Shown here one piece after another: positions 9,783 to 17,287 of a DNA stretch of 64,000 nucleotides. The DNA comes from Paraburkholderia xenovorans LB400 (lineage in GTDB: Bacteria; Pseudomonadota; Gammaproteobacteria; Burkholderiales; Burkholderiaceae). Within the stretch, counting starts at the first letter, position 1, and each line of letters begins with the position of its first letter. The DNA lies in the NCBI RefSeq assembly GCF_000013645.1, contig NC_007953.1:124001-188000 (forward strand), in the 5' to 3' direction. Made by a program: the position numbers and the translations under genes. The notes below the pieces were generated by a model, which had not been told where the DNA came from, did no database searches, and worked only from the letters and a program-made list of their open reading frames with translations.

Positions 9783-10025
9783 ATGGCACATTCAGCAATG
9801 GCTATCTGGGATGGATTTCGGCACCCACGTGCTTTTCTTCGGAGTTGGGTAAAGCGTGCGCCCGGCACGGCTGTGCTCCCGCACGAAGCGCAAGCGGCGT
9901 GCACGCATGCATGCAATTCGGCCGAGCGGCTTGAACGCATCGCGGCGTACGCACGAAGCGGCTATTTTCATATCGAATATACGGCCGGCATGTTCGTGGT
10001 GCCGCTCGACATTCCGCCGGATTGA
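9783..10025 (+). CDS. Small protein of unknown function (80 aa)
   Basis: An 80-residue frame opening with MAHSAMAIWDGF. A textbook ribosome binding site, GGAGGT at 9771-9776, stands six bases before the ATG at 9783, which is the main reason to call it. It is mixed hydrophobic/charged with two cysteines (CTHAC), no clear membrane segment and no domain I recognise. It lies between the DszA-like monooxygenase and the encapsulin operon. I see nothing else in 9635-9782 or 10026-10164. Confidence 0.6.
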   Translation: MAHSAMAIWDGFRHPRAFLRSWVKRAPGTAVLPHEAQAACTHACNSAERLERIAAYARSGYFHIEYTAGMFVVPLDIPPD

Positions 10026-10164
10026 CGGGCCGCGTAAGACGGTTGTGCCGGCTCGGCGGCTGGCTGGGTCGCCACCCAAGCCCCAGCGGCCAAACCGATG
10101 CTTCTTTAGAAATGAAAATTAATTGGTTCGGGTTCGGCCGTATCTCTTTCATAGTGTCTCCTGA

Positions 10165-10181
10165 TGGCTATAGGCGGTTGA
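10165..10181 (+). promoter_or_regulatory. 17-bp repeated element, copy 1 (TGnCTATAGnnnGTTGA)
   Basis: TGGCTATAGGCGGTTGA, 57 bp upstream of the rhodanese gene. A second copy with 13 of 17 identical bases lies at 12019-12035 upstream of the encapsulin shell gene. It may be an operator for the XRE regulator in the same operon, or a promoter -10 region (TATAG). A separate 10-bp palindrome, ATCGCGCGAT, sits at 10214-10223 just before the ribosome binding site. Confidence 0.4.
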
Positions 10182-10238
10182 TATCGCCGATATGCCGGAA
10201 CCTGCGCGCATTGATCGCGCGATATTGAAGGAGACGTC

Positions 10239-10706
10239 ATGACGCTTGAAGTCGCAGAACGACCGACACATACGCTGCTCGAAGCCGCGCGCACGCGTGC
10301 AACCGAAGCGGGTCTGCCCTATGCCGGCGGCCTCGCGCCACAAGACGCGTGGGCGCTCGTCCAGACAGGCAATGCATTGCTGGTCGACGTGCGCACAGCC
10401 GAGGAGCGCAAGTTCGTCGGATTGGTGCCGGGCAGTCTGCACGTTGCCTGGGCGACCGGCACGAGCCTCACGCGTAATCCGCGTTTCGTGCGCGAACTCG
10501 AGGCGAGGACCGGCAAGGACGCCGTGGTGCTGCTGTTGTGCCGCAGCGGCAACCGTTCGGCGCTCGCCGCCGAGGCCGCCGCGAAAGCGGGCTTCACCCA
10601 GGTGTTCAATGTTCTGGAAGGTTTCGAGGGGGATCTGGACGGCGCGCAACGACGCGGCTCCAGCAACGGCTGGCGCTTTCACGGCCTGCCGTGGATTCAG
10701 GACTGA
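10239..10706 (+). CDS. Rhodanese-domain sulfurtransferase
   Basis: A single-domain 155-residue rhodanese. The active-site loop is CRSGNRS with C101 as the persulfide-carrying residue; LLVDVRTAEER (about 47-57) is the classic start of the fold. It begins after a good AAGGAG. It is the first gene of the family 2A encapsulin operon, where rhodanese, serine acetyltransferase and cysteine desulfurase commonly co-occur. The likely role is to accept or deliver sulfane sulfur made by the encapsulated desulfurase, which is inference. It ends 43 bp before the acetyltransferase. Confidence 0.92.
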   Translation: MTLEVAERPTHTLLEAARTRATEAGLPYAGGLAPQDAWALVQTGNALLVDVRTAEERKFVGLVPGSLHVAWATGTSLTRNPRFVRELEARTGKDAVVLLLCRSGNRSALAAEAAAKAGFTQVFNVLEGFEGDLDGAQRRGSSNGWRFHGLPWIQD

Positions 10707-10749
10707 TTTTCTCGCGGGTCCGCGCCGCACTATACGGGGAGTAACTTCT

Positions 10750-11733
10750 GTGGCTGTTTTCGATGTCGATGATATTGTCCTGGCGCTTCAGACGGTGCGC
10801 CAGCAATGGCGCGAAGTGCAGAAGCGCTCGCTCGAACCGGGCGGGCGCGAGTTGCCGGGACGCGAAGCACTGTCGCAGGTCGTCGACACGCTCAAAGGCG
10901 TGCTCTTCCCGATGCGGCTCGGGCCGCCCGATCTGCGCCAGGAAAGCGAGAACTTCTATGTCGGGCACGCGCTCGACGCCGCATTGCACGCATTGCTGAG
11001 CCAGGCGCGCCTCGAACTCCATTATCGCAGCCGGCATGCGCCGCCCGCGGCGGACGTCATCGAACGTGAGGCCAGTGTCGCGGTGCGCGCGTTCGCAGCA
11101 CGCTTGCCGGCGATTCGCACGCTGCTCGATAGCGACGTGCTTGCCGCTTTCCACGGCGACCCGGCCGCGGGCAGCGTGGACGAAGTGCTGCTGTGTTATC
11201 CGGGCGTACTGGCGATGATCCACCATCGTCTCGCGCACGAGCTCTACCGGCTGGGCCTGCCGTTACTGGCACGGATCGTCGCCGAGCTCGCGCATGCGCA
11301 AACCGGTATCGACATTCATCCCGGCGCGCGGATCGGCGCGGGTTTTTTTATCGATCACGGCACGGGCGTGGTGATCGGCGAGACCTCGATCATCGGCGAG
11401 CGGGTACGCGTCTATCAGGCGGTGACACTAGGGGCGAAGCGTTTTCCACGCGATGCCGAAGGGCATCTGGAGAAGGGCCATGCGCGCCATCCGATCGTCG
11501 AGGACGATGTCGTGATCTACGCGGGCGCAACTATTCTCGGCCGCGTGACGCTCGGCCGCGGCGCGGTGATCGGCGGTAACGTGTGGCTCACGCAGGATGT
11601 CGCGCCGGGTTCGCATGTGACGCAGGCCGTATCGCGCAGCGAGGGAATCGGCGTGGTGTCTGCCGCGCCTCACAAGCCGGTGCCGCCCAATACGTTGGCT
11701 GAGGAACCGGCCGTGGCCGGGGGTGCACGGTGA
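10750..11733 (+). CDS. epsC: Serine O-acetyltransferase (EpsC/SrpH type)
   Basis: Makes O-acetylserine from serine and acetyl-CoA, the committed step of cysteine synthesis. 327 residues from the GTG at 10750 (GGGGAG upstream). The N-terminal half is the alpha-helical SAT domain; the C-terminal half is a left-handed beta helix with hexapeptide repeats and the SAT hallmark DHGTGVVIGET, followed by YQAVTLGAKRFP. The same frame is open upstream of 10750 but overlaps the rhodanese gene out of frame, so it is not used. Its stop overlaps the next start by 4 bp. In Synechococcus the matching gene, srpH, sits with the encapsulin srpI. Confidence 0.93.
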   Translation: MAVFDVDDIVLALQTVRQQWREVQKRSLEPGGRELPGREALSQVVDTLKGVLFPMRLGPPDLRQESENFYVGHALDAALHALLSQARLELHYRSRHAPPAADVIEREASVAVRAFAARLPAIRTLLDSDVLAAFHGDPAAGSVDEVLLCYPGVLAMIHHRLAHELYRLGLPLLARIVAELAHAQTGIDIHPGARIGAGFFIDHGTGVVIGETSIIGERVRVYQAVTLGAKRFPRDAEGHLEKGHARHPIVEDDVVIYAGATILGRVTLGRGAVIGGNVWLTQDVAPGSHVTQAVSRSEGIGVVSAAPHKPVPPNTLAEEPAVAGGAR

Positions 11734-12005
11734 CCCTGATCGTCAGAAACTTCGGGGCGGCGGTGCGGCGCCTTCGCGAGTTACAGGGTTGGTCGCAGGA
11801 ACAGTTGGCTGAATACGCCGGCCTGAACCGCTCCTATGTCGGCGAGATCGAGCGCGGTTCCGCGATTGCGTCGATCGTCACCGTCGACAAACTCGCACGC
11901 GCTTTCGGTGTGTCGATCGAATGTCTGTTGCGGTCTTCGTCCGATCAGGCGGGCGTGATTCTGCCCGAAGCGTCCGCCCCGATCAATCCGGCCCCCGCCA
12001 GCTAG
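11730..12005 (+). CDS. XRE-family helix-turn-helix regulator
   Basis: A 91-residue Cro/C1-type DNA-binding protein. The HTH is visible as LRELQGWSQEQLAEYAGLNR then SYVGEIERGSA (about residues 14-46). The GTG start overlaps the acetyltransferase stop (GTGA), so it is translationally coupled. Apart from a short Pro/Ala tail it is all DNA-binding domain, so no ligand-sensing domain is present. Its placement inside the encapsulin operon suggests local or sulfur-status control; the repeated element at 10165 and 12019 is a candidate target. Confidence 0.93.
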   Translation: MTLIVRNFGAAVRRLRELQGWSQEQLAEYAGLNRSYVGEIERGSAIASIVTVDKLARAFGVSIECLLRSSSDQAGVILPEASAPINPAPAS

Positions 12006-12018
12006 AAATCCCATTTGC

Positions 12019-12035
12019 TGTCTATAGCATGTTGA
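12019..12035 (+). promoter_or_regulatory. 17-bp repeated element, copy 2 (TGnCTATAGnnnGTTGA)
   Basis: TGTCTATAGCATGTTGA, 13 bp after the XRE gene stop and 79 bp before the encapsulin start. It matches the copy at 10165-10181 at 13 of 17 bases. A further CTATAG stands at 12093-12098, next to the shell gene's ribosome binding site. The placement suggests a second regulated promoter within the operon. Confidence 0.4.
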
Positions 12036-12114
12036 GCGGCTTCGGCTCGCTGCCGATAATCGTGCTCGTTCATAAGCTTTCCCGTTTTTCTTCTATAGAC
12101 CTCCGGAGCACGAG

Positions 12115-13047
12115 ATGACAGCAACTGTGGGCGGCCTGACGGCGCTCGGCGATACCGCAGCACGGCAACTAGCGAATGCCACCAAAACCGTTCCGCAACT
12201 TGCCACGATCACGCCGCGCTGGCTGACGCATCTGCTGCAATGGCTGCCGGTCGAAGCGGGCATTTATCGCCTGAATCAGGTGAAGAATCCCGAAGCCGTG
12301 GTGGCGGCCTGCACCGCGCGCGAGGACGAAAGCATTCTGCCGCGCACTTTCGTGCCATACGAAGAGCAGCCGCGCGAATACTTCCTGAATGCGGTCAGCA
12401 CCGTGCTCGACGTGCATACGCGCATTTCCGATCTGTATAGCAGCCCGCACGACCAGATCAAGGAGCAACTGCGCCTGACGATCGAGACGATCAAGGAACT
12501 GCAGGAAAGCCAGCTGATCAACAACCCCGATTACGGCTTGCTTGCGAATGTGGCAGAGGAGCAGCGCGTGTTTCCGCTGACCGGCGCGCCGACGCCCGAC
12601 GATCTCGACGAGCTGCTGACGAAGGTATGGAAGGAGCCGGCGTTCTTCCTGACCCATCCGCTGGCAATCGCTGCGTTCGGCCGCGAATGCACGCGCCGGG
12701 GCGTGCCGCCGCCGACCGTGAGCCTGTTCGGTTCGCAGTTCCTGACGTGGCGTGGCATTCCGCTGATTCCGTCGGACAAGGTGCCGGTCGCCGACGGCAA
12801 GACCAAGATCCTGCTGCTGCGCGTGGGCGACAAGCGCCAGGGCGTAGTCGGGCTGTTCCAGCCGGGCGTGGCCGGCGAACAGGGGCCGGGCCTGTCGGTC
12901 CGCTTCATGGGGATCAACAATCATGCGATCGCCTCTTACCTGATCTCGCTGTACTGCTCGCTTGCCGTGCATTCGCCGGATGCGCTGGCGGTTCTCGATG
13001 ACGTGGAGATCGGCAAGTACCATGACTACCCAGACACCTACAAGTAA
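12115..13047 (+). CDS. srpI: Family 2A encapsulin shell protein (SrpI-like)
   Basis: A 310-residue HK97-fold protein that self-assembles into a protein nanocompartment. I recognise it as the SrpI type from overall sequence (residues about 60-135 with QVKNPEAVVAACTAREDES and FLNAVSTVLDVHTRISDLY; C-terminal FMGINNHAIASYLISLYCSLA and the ending HDYPDTYK) and from the diagnostic neighbours. Known family 2A shells package a cysteine desulfurase. The ATG follows GGAG at 12105. The gene is directly followed by, and slightly overlaps, the cargo gene. Confidence 0.92.
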   Translation: MTATVGGLTALGDTAARQLANATKTVPQLATITPRWLTHLLQWLPVEAGIYRLNQVKNPEAVVAACTAREDESILPRTFVPYEEQPREYFLNAVSTVLDVHTRISDLYSSPHDQIKEQLRLTIETIKELQESQLINNPDYGLLANVAEEQRVFPLTGAPTPDDLDELLTKVWKEPAFFLTHPLAIAAFGRECTRRGVPPPTVSLFGSQFLTWRGIPLIPSDKVPVADGKTKILLLRVGDKRQGVVGLFQPGVAGEQGPGLSVRFMGINNHAIASYLISLYCSLAVHSPDALAVLDDVEIGKYHDYPDTYK

Positions 13048-15118
13048 GCCCATGGATAGCGTTCTGCCGCATGACGTGCCGTCCGGGCCCCCTGCTGGTC
13101 TGCCCGATCCTGCGCTTCTGGCAACGCTCGCCAATGCGTTTTTCTCGGCGCTGCCCGGCAGCGCGCCGCAGCCGGATGGCGGCGGTGTCGTGGGCGGTGC
13201 GCCCAGCCTGGCCGGCACATTGCCGCTGAGCGCGCCGGTGCTCGGTGAACTCAGCAATCCGGTGCCAGCCGGTTCTCCGCTTGCCGGCCCTGGCGGCGCG
13301 GGGACCGGCGTGCCAGGCGCGGCGTTGCCGCAAGGGCGCTTGCCGGGTGGCAACCTGCTGCCGTCCGCGCCCACGCATGTGCTGTCGCTGGGAAACCGGG
13401 CGCCGGCGCTGGCGCCGCACGCGGCGGCGCAGAACGGTCTGCCGGATAGCGCCGTGACGGTCGCGCCTGCGCTGGCCCCGCGCTTTGGCGGCGCCGCGCT
13501 GGGCGTGTCCGAAGGACATGGTGCGCAGCGTCCGTCGGCCGGCGGCGCGCCTGCGCCTTCGGCGGTTTCGTCGCCGTCCGCGTCGCCTTTTTACTTTCTC
13601 GGTGATGCGGGACCCGCGCATCCGGCCGCCGGCGCGTCATCGGATATCGTCGTGCCGGGCTGGAGCGAAGTGACCGCCCAATCGCTCGGGTTGCCGGGTG
13701 TCGACGAACCATTGTCCGGGCAGCGCTTTTCCTACGACCGGCCGGATGAGCCCGCGTCCGCGGCGAACACACATACGGCAAGAGCCGCGCAACCCGCTGG
13801 CAGCTCTCACTATTTCCTGAACGAAGCGCAAGCATCGCGCTTGCCAGGGCAAAAAAGCGGCATGGCCGACGCGGTGCCGCATGCCGGCGCGTCCGCGCAT
13901 CCGCCGTTCGATGTGAACGCGATTCGCCGCGACTTTCCGATTCTTCAGGAGCGCGTCAACGGCCGGCAACTGGTGTGGTTCGACAACGCCGCAACGACGC
14001 ACAAGCCGCAAGCGGTGATCGACCGGTTGGCGTATTTCTACGCACACGAAAACTCGAATATCCACCGCGCGGCACATGCGCTCGCCGGACGCGCCACCGA
14101 CGCATACGAGGCGGCGCGCAGCAAGGTGCAGCGGTTCATCGGCGCGTCGTCGCCGGACGAGGTTATCTTCGTGCGCGGCACCACGGAGGCGATCAACCTG
14201 ATCGCGAAGACGTGGGGCGCGAAGAACGTCGGCGAGGGCGACGAGATCATCGTGTCGCATCTGGAGCATCACGCCAATATCGTGCCGTGGCAGCAACTTG
14301 CCGCGCAAACCGGCGCGAAGCTGCGGGTGATTCCGGTCGACGACAGCGGCCAGGTGTTGCTCGACGAATACCGGCGGCTTCTGAACGATCGCACGAAGAT
14401 CGTATCGGTCACGCAGGTATCGAATGCGCTCGGTACGGTGGTGCCGGTCAAGGAGATCGTCGAACTGGCGCATCGTGCCGGCGCGAAGGCTTTGGTGGAC
14501 GGCGCGCAGTCGGTGTCGCATATGCGGGTGGACGTGCAGGCGCTCGACGCGGATTTCTTCGTGTTCTCCGGTCACAAGGTATTCGGCCCGACCGGCATCG
14601 GCGTGGTGTACGGCAAGCGCGCGATTCTCGAAGACATGCCGCCGTGGCAAGGCGGCGGCAATATGATTGCCGACGTCACGTTCGAGCGCACCGTGTTCCA
14701 GCCGCCGCCCAACCGTTTCGAAGCAGGCACGGGCAATATCGCCGATGCAGTGGGTCTCGGCGCGGCAATCGATTACGTGCAGCAGGTGGGCATCGAAAAC
14801 ATCGCGCGCTATGAGCACGATCTGCTGGCTTATGCGACCAGCGTGCTGCAACCGGTGCCGGGCGTGCGCCTGATCGGCACGGCGCGCGACAAGGCCAGTG
14901 TGCTGTCTTTCGTGTTGAAAGGCTACGAGACGGAAGAGGTAGGCCACGCGCTGAACGAAGAGGGCATTGCCGTGCGCTCGGGCCATCATTGTGCGCAGCC
15001 GATCTTGCGGCGTTTCGGCGTCGAAGCGACAGTCAGGCCGTCGCTCGCGTTCTACAACACTTGCGACGAGGTCGATGCGCTGGTGTCGGTTGTGCGGCGT
15101 TTGTCTGCGCGCCGATAG
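13022..15118 (+). CDS. Encapsulated cysteine desulfurase with long disordered targeting domain
   Basis: PLP-dependent SufS/CsdA-type desulfurase, 698 residues. Residues 1 to about 296 are a low-complexity Pro/Ala/Gly/Ser leader, as in known family 2A cargo enzymes, where it targets the enzyme into the shell. The leader has an amphipathic stretch ALLATLANAFFSALPG (31-46) and two similar aromatic motifs, PFYFLGDA (189-196) and SHYFLNEA (262-269). The catalytic domain starts near FDVNAIRRDFPIL (296-308). K519 in FSGHKVFGPTG should hold PLP, and C657 in RSGHHCAQP is the persulfide cysteine. The start at 13022 overlaps the shell gene by 26 bp; ATG 13052, ten residues later, is an equally plausible start. 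Confidence 0.92.
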   Translation: MTTQTPTSKPMDSVLPHDVPSGPPAGLPDPALLATLANAFFSALPGSAPQPDGGGVVGGAPSLAGTLPLSAPVLGELSNPVPAGSPLAGPGGAGTGVPGAALPQGRLPGGNLLPSAPTHVLSLGNRAPALAPHAAAQNGLPDSAVTVAPALAPRFGGAALGVSEGHGAQRPSAGGAPAPSAVSSPSASPFYFLGDAGPAHPAAGASSDIVVPGWSEVTAQSLGLPGVDEPLSGQRFSYDRPDEPASAANTHTARAAQPAGSSHYFLNEAQASRLPGQKSGMADAVPHAGASAHPPFDVNAIRRDFPILQERVNGRQLVWFDNAATTHKPQAVIDRLAYFYAHENSNIHRAAHALAGRATDAYEAARSKVQRFIGASSPDEVIFVRGTTEAINLIAKTWGAKNVGEGDEIIVSHLEHHANIVPWQQLAAQTGAKLRVIPVDDSGQVLLDEYRRLLNDRTKIVSVTQVSNALGTVVPVKEIVELAHRAGAKALVDGAQSVSHMRVDVQALDADFFVFSGHKVFGPTGIGVVYGKRAILEDMPPWQGGGNMIADVTFERTVFQPPPNRFEAGTGNIADAVGLGAAIDYVQQVGIENIARYEHDLLAYATSVLQPVPGVRLIGTARDKASVLSFVLKGYETEEVGHALNEEGIAVRSGHHCAQPILRRFGVEATVRPSLAFYNTCDEVDALVSVVRRLSARR

Positions 15119-15168
15119 AAGTTCCGGCAGCTGACCGACGGCTGTCTATCGTGCTTTTCAAAATGAGG

Positions 15169-15211
15169 CAGGCGTTGTGCGGCCGGACCGAGGTCCGCCG
15201 CGCAATGCCTG
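15169..15211 (+). terminator. Long stem-loop after the encapsulin operon
   Basis: A 43-base inverted repeat beginning CAGGC and ending GCCTG: about 20 paired positions including two G-U pairs and one bulged base, with a minimal loop. It lies 50 bp after the desulfurase stop, followed by GTTGTCC rather than a clean T-run. Likely terminator or 3'-end-stabilising structure. I see no gene in the 319-bp gap 15119-15437. Confidence 0.5.
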
Positions 15212-15437
15212 TTGTCCGATCAAATAGCCGCTTCGGGCAATCCTCCGCGCGTCAAGCTCCGGCGCGTCATGCCACGCGCCCGCGTGGTGCGCCTTATCCG
15301 CCCGGATTCGGCGCATAACTTTTCACGATTCGTTATTTCCATCGCACGCAGCGATCGCCTAGTCTGAAATGGCAGATGACGCCTACTCATAGCCGCTCAC
15401 GCATCGCGTGCCGCGGCTATATGCAATGGAGATTCCA

Positions 15438-16193
15438 ATGACCGAACCCCTCGAGCGGCAAAACGACCACCCGCGTCTTGCGTGGATAGCCGGTGTCGGC
15501 GCGAGCGCCGGACTGGGGGCCGCGCTCGCTCGCCGCTTCGCCCGCGAGGGACTCACCGTTGTAGTGACCGGGCGCTCGCACGAGCGGCTCGACGCGCGGG
15601 TGGCTGAAATTCGCGGGGCCGGCGGCCATGCGCTCGCGTTGCCGGGCGATGTCACCAGCGAAAGCGATCTGGCCGCGATCACGCGGCAACTCGCCGACGC
15701 CGGCACCCTCGAAGTCGCCATCTTCAATGCCGCCGGCGCGACTCGCGCGCCGACGCTCGAACTCACCGCGGAGCAGTTCGAAGCAGCCTGGCGTGTCACG
15801 ACGCTTGGTGGCTTTCTGTTCGCGCGGGCGGCGCTACAGCCGCTACTGGCGCGCGGGCACGGCTCGTTGCTTTTCACCGGTGCAACCGCGTCACTGCGCG
15901 GCCGGCCGCCGTTTGCGGCATTTGCCTCGGCCAAGGCCGGTTTGCGTTCCCTCGCCCAAAGCCTCGCGCGCGAATTCGGTCCGCGCAATATCCATGTTGC
16001 GCATGTGGTGATCGACGGCGGCATCGACGGCGAACGTTTGCGCACCTCCGCGCCGCAACGGGTGTCCGAGCGCGGTCCGGACGGTCTGCTGGACCCAGCC
16101 GATATCGCCGACGCTTACTGGTATCTGCACCGGCAGAGTCGTAGCGCGTGGTCGCAGGAAATCGATCTGCGGCCCTTCAATGAATCGTTTTAA
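15438..16193 (+). CDS. Short-chain dehydrogenase-like protein lacking the catalytic Tyr
   Basis: A 251-residue Rossmann protein of the SDR superfamily. The nucleotide-binding glycine motif is degenerate, GVGASAGLGAAL (19-30), and FNAAG (96-100) is present. The usual YxxxK catalytic pair reads F162-A-S-A-K166, so the proton-donor tyrosine is replaced by phenylalanine. Either the protein is not a classical dehydrogenase or it uses another residue. The start at ATG 15438 has GGAG six bases before; the ATG at 15426 is in frame but lacks a site. It is followed after 18 bp by a CmcJ/NvfI-type oxygenase. Confidence 0.88.
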   Translation: MTEPLERQNDHPRLAWIAGVGASAGLGAALARRFAREGLTVVVTGRSHERLDARVAEIRGAGGHALALPGDVTSESDLAAITRQLADAGTLEVAIFNAAGATRAPTLELTAEQFEAAWRVTTLGGFLFARAALQPLLARGHGSLLFTGATASLRGRPPFAAFASAKAGLRSLAQSLAREFGPRNIHVAHVVIDGGIDGERLRTSAPQRVSERGPDGLLDPADIADAYWYLHRQSRSAWSQEIDLRPFNESF

Positions 16194-16211
16194 CGTGATG
16201 GGGACGTGAAC

Positions 16212-17051
16212 ATGAGCGACATCGTCATCGATACGCCTGCGTCGGCCACGACGATCGAGGCGGAGCTGAACTACCTTGAATTCACCGGTGAAAAGCCCGT
16301 GTCTTACCAGTACGAGCCGCCGCCCGGCGTGCCGAAGCGCAGTGGAGTGTACCGGCCGTACCGTGTGCAGATTTCGAACGCGCGCTTAGCGCCGCCGCCC
16401 GGTCCGTTGTCGCTGGATCGTAACGGTTTCGAACTGCATCGGCAGGCGAGTGCGCTCAGCGATTTTTCCGACCCGGCGAAAATCGAATCCATTTACTACC
16501 CGGAGGCGCAAACGCTACTCAAGCAGGCCACCGGCGCGAAGCGGGTGGTGGTGTTCGATCACACACTGCGCGACGGCAAGCCCGAGCGCGCCGCAGGCGT
16601 GCGGGAGCCGGTCAAGTACATCCATAACGACCAGACGTTTGTGTCGGGGCCGCGCCGCGTGCGCGATCATTTGCCGGCGGAAGAGGCGGAGCGGTTGTTG
16701 CAAGGCCGCGTGGCGATCGTCAATCTATGGCGGCCGATCGGCGAGACCGTGCAATCGTCGCCGCTCGCGTTGTGCGACTCGCGCAGTATCGCGCTCAACG
16801 ATCTGGTCGCGTCCGATCTCGTCTATCCAGACAAGGTCGGCGAGACCTATGCGCTCGTGTTCAATCCGCGGCACCGTTGGTATTACTTTCCGCGCATGAC
16901 GCCCGATGAATTCCTGCTGCTGAAAATCTACGATTCCGCGGGCGACCCGATTGCGCGCCTGTCGGCGCACTCGGCATTTGACGATCCGACTTCTCCAGCG
17001 AATGCGCCGGGCCGCCGTAGCATCGAGTTGCGCTCGCTGCTGTTCTTTTGA
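16212..17051 (+). CDS. CmcJ/NvfI-family non-haem iron oxygenase-like protein
   Basis: 279 residues resembling the CmcJ/NvfI family, which includes cephamycin 7-alpha-methoxylation protein CmcJ and fungal oxygenases. Visible hallmarks: H138-N-D140 in KYIHNDQTF, the NLWRPIGETVQSSPLALCDSRS-like central segment (170-191), and H253 in LSAHSAFDDP, which would complete an Fe(II) facial triad; R268/R269 could bind 2-oxoglutarate. It is probably cotranscribed with the SDR-like gene 18 bp upstream. No known substrate; the surrounding sulfur genes hint at an organosulfur compound, which is inference only. Confidence 0.82.
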   Translation: MSDIVIDTPASATTIEAELNYLEFTGEKPVSYQYEPPPGVPKRSGVYRPYRVQISNARLAPPPGPLSLDRNGFELHRQASALSDFSDPAKIESIYYPEAQTLLKQATGAKRVVVFDHTLRDGKPERAAGVREPVKYIHNDQTFVSGPRRVRDHLPAEEAERLLQGRVAIVNLWRPIGETVQSSPLALCDSRSIALNDLVASDLVYPDKVGETYALVFNPRHRWYYFPRMTPDEFLLLKIYDSAGDPIARLSAHSAFDDPTSPANAPGRRSIELRSLLFF

Positions 17052-17121
17052 TGTTTTGTGCAACGCGAAACAGGGACCGGTGTCCTCCTACGCCGTGCGG
17101 ACTTCCGCAGGTCTCGATCAC

Positions 17122-17149
17122 GGCGTGCGCCACTCCGGGGGCGCACGCC
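17122..17149 (+). terminator. Hairpin after the CmcJ/NvfI-like gene
   Basis: Perfect 10-bp stem (GGCGTGCGCC / GGCGCACGCC) with an 8-base loop, 70 bp after the stop of the oxygenase gene, followed by ATTAT. A plausible terminator for the SDR-oxygenase pair. Confidence 0.5.
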
Positions 17150-17287
17150 ATTATGACTTCGCCGACTTAGCACCTGATAAATCGTTGGTTCGTCCCGAAG
17201 TCGCGCACTGCTACAGTCGCCGCCAAGGGCGCGGGAAGCGCCCGAAACAATACAGAAACATTGCATGGATAACCACGGGACCTGGAT

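Noticed and set aside
12962..13021. Upstream extension of the cysteine desulfurase frame
   Set aside because: It lies inside the conserved C-terminal coding part of the shell gene and lacks a ribosome binding site; starts at 13022 or 13052 are more sensible.
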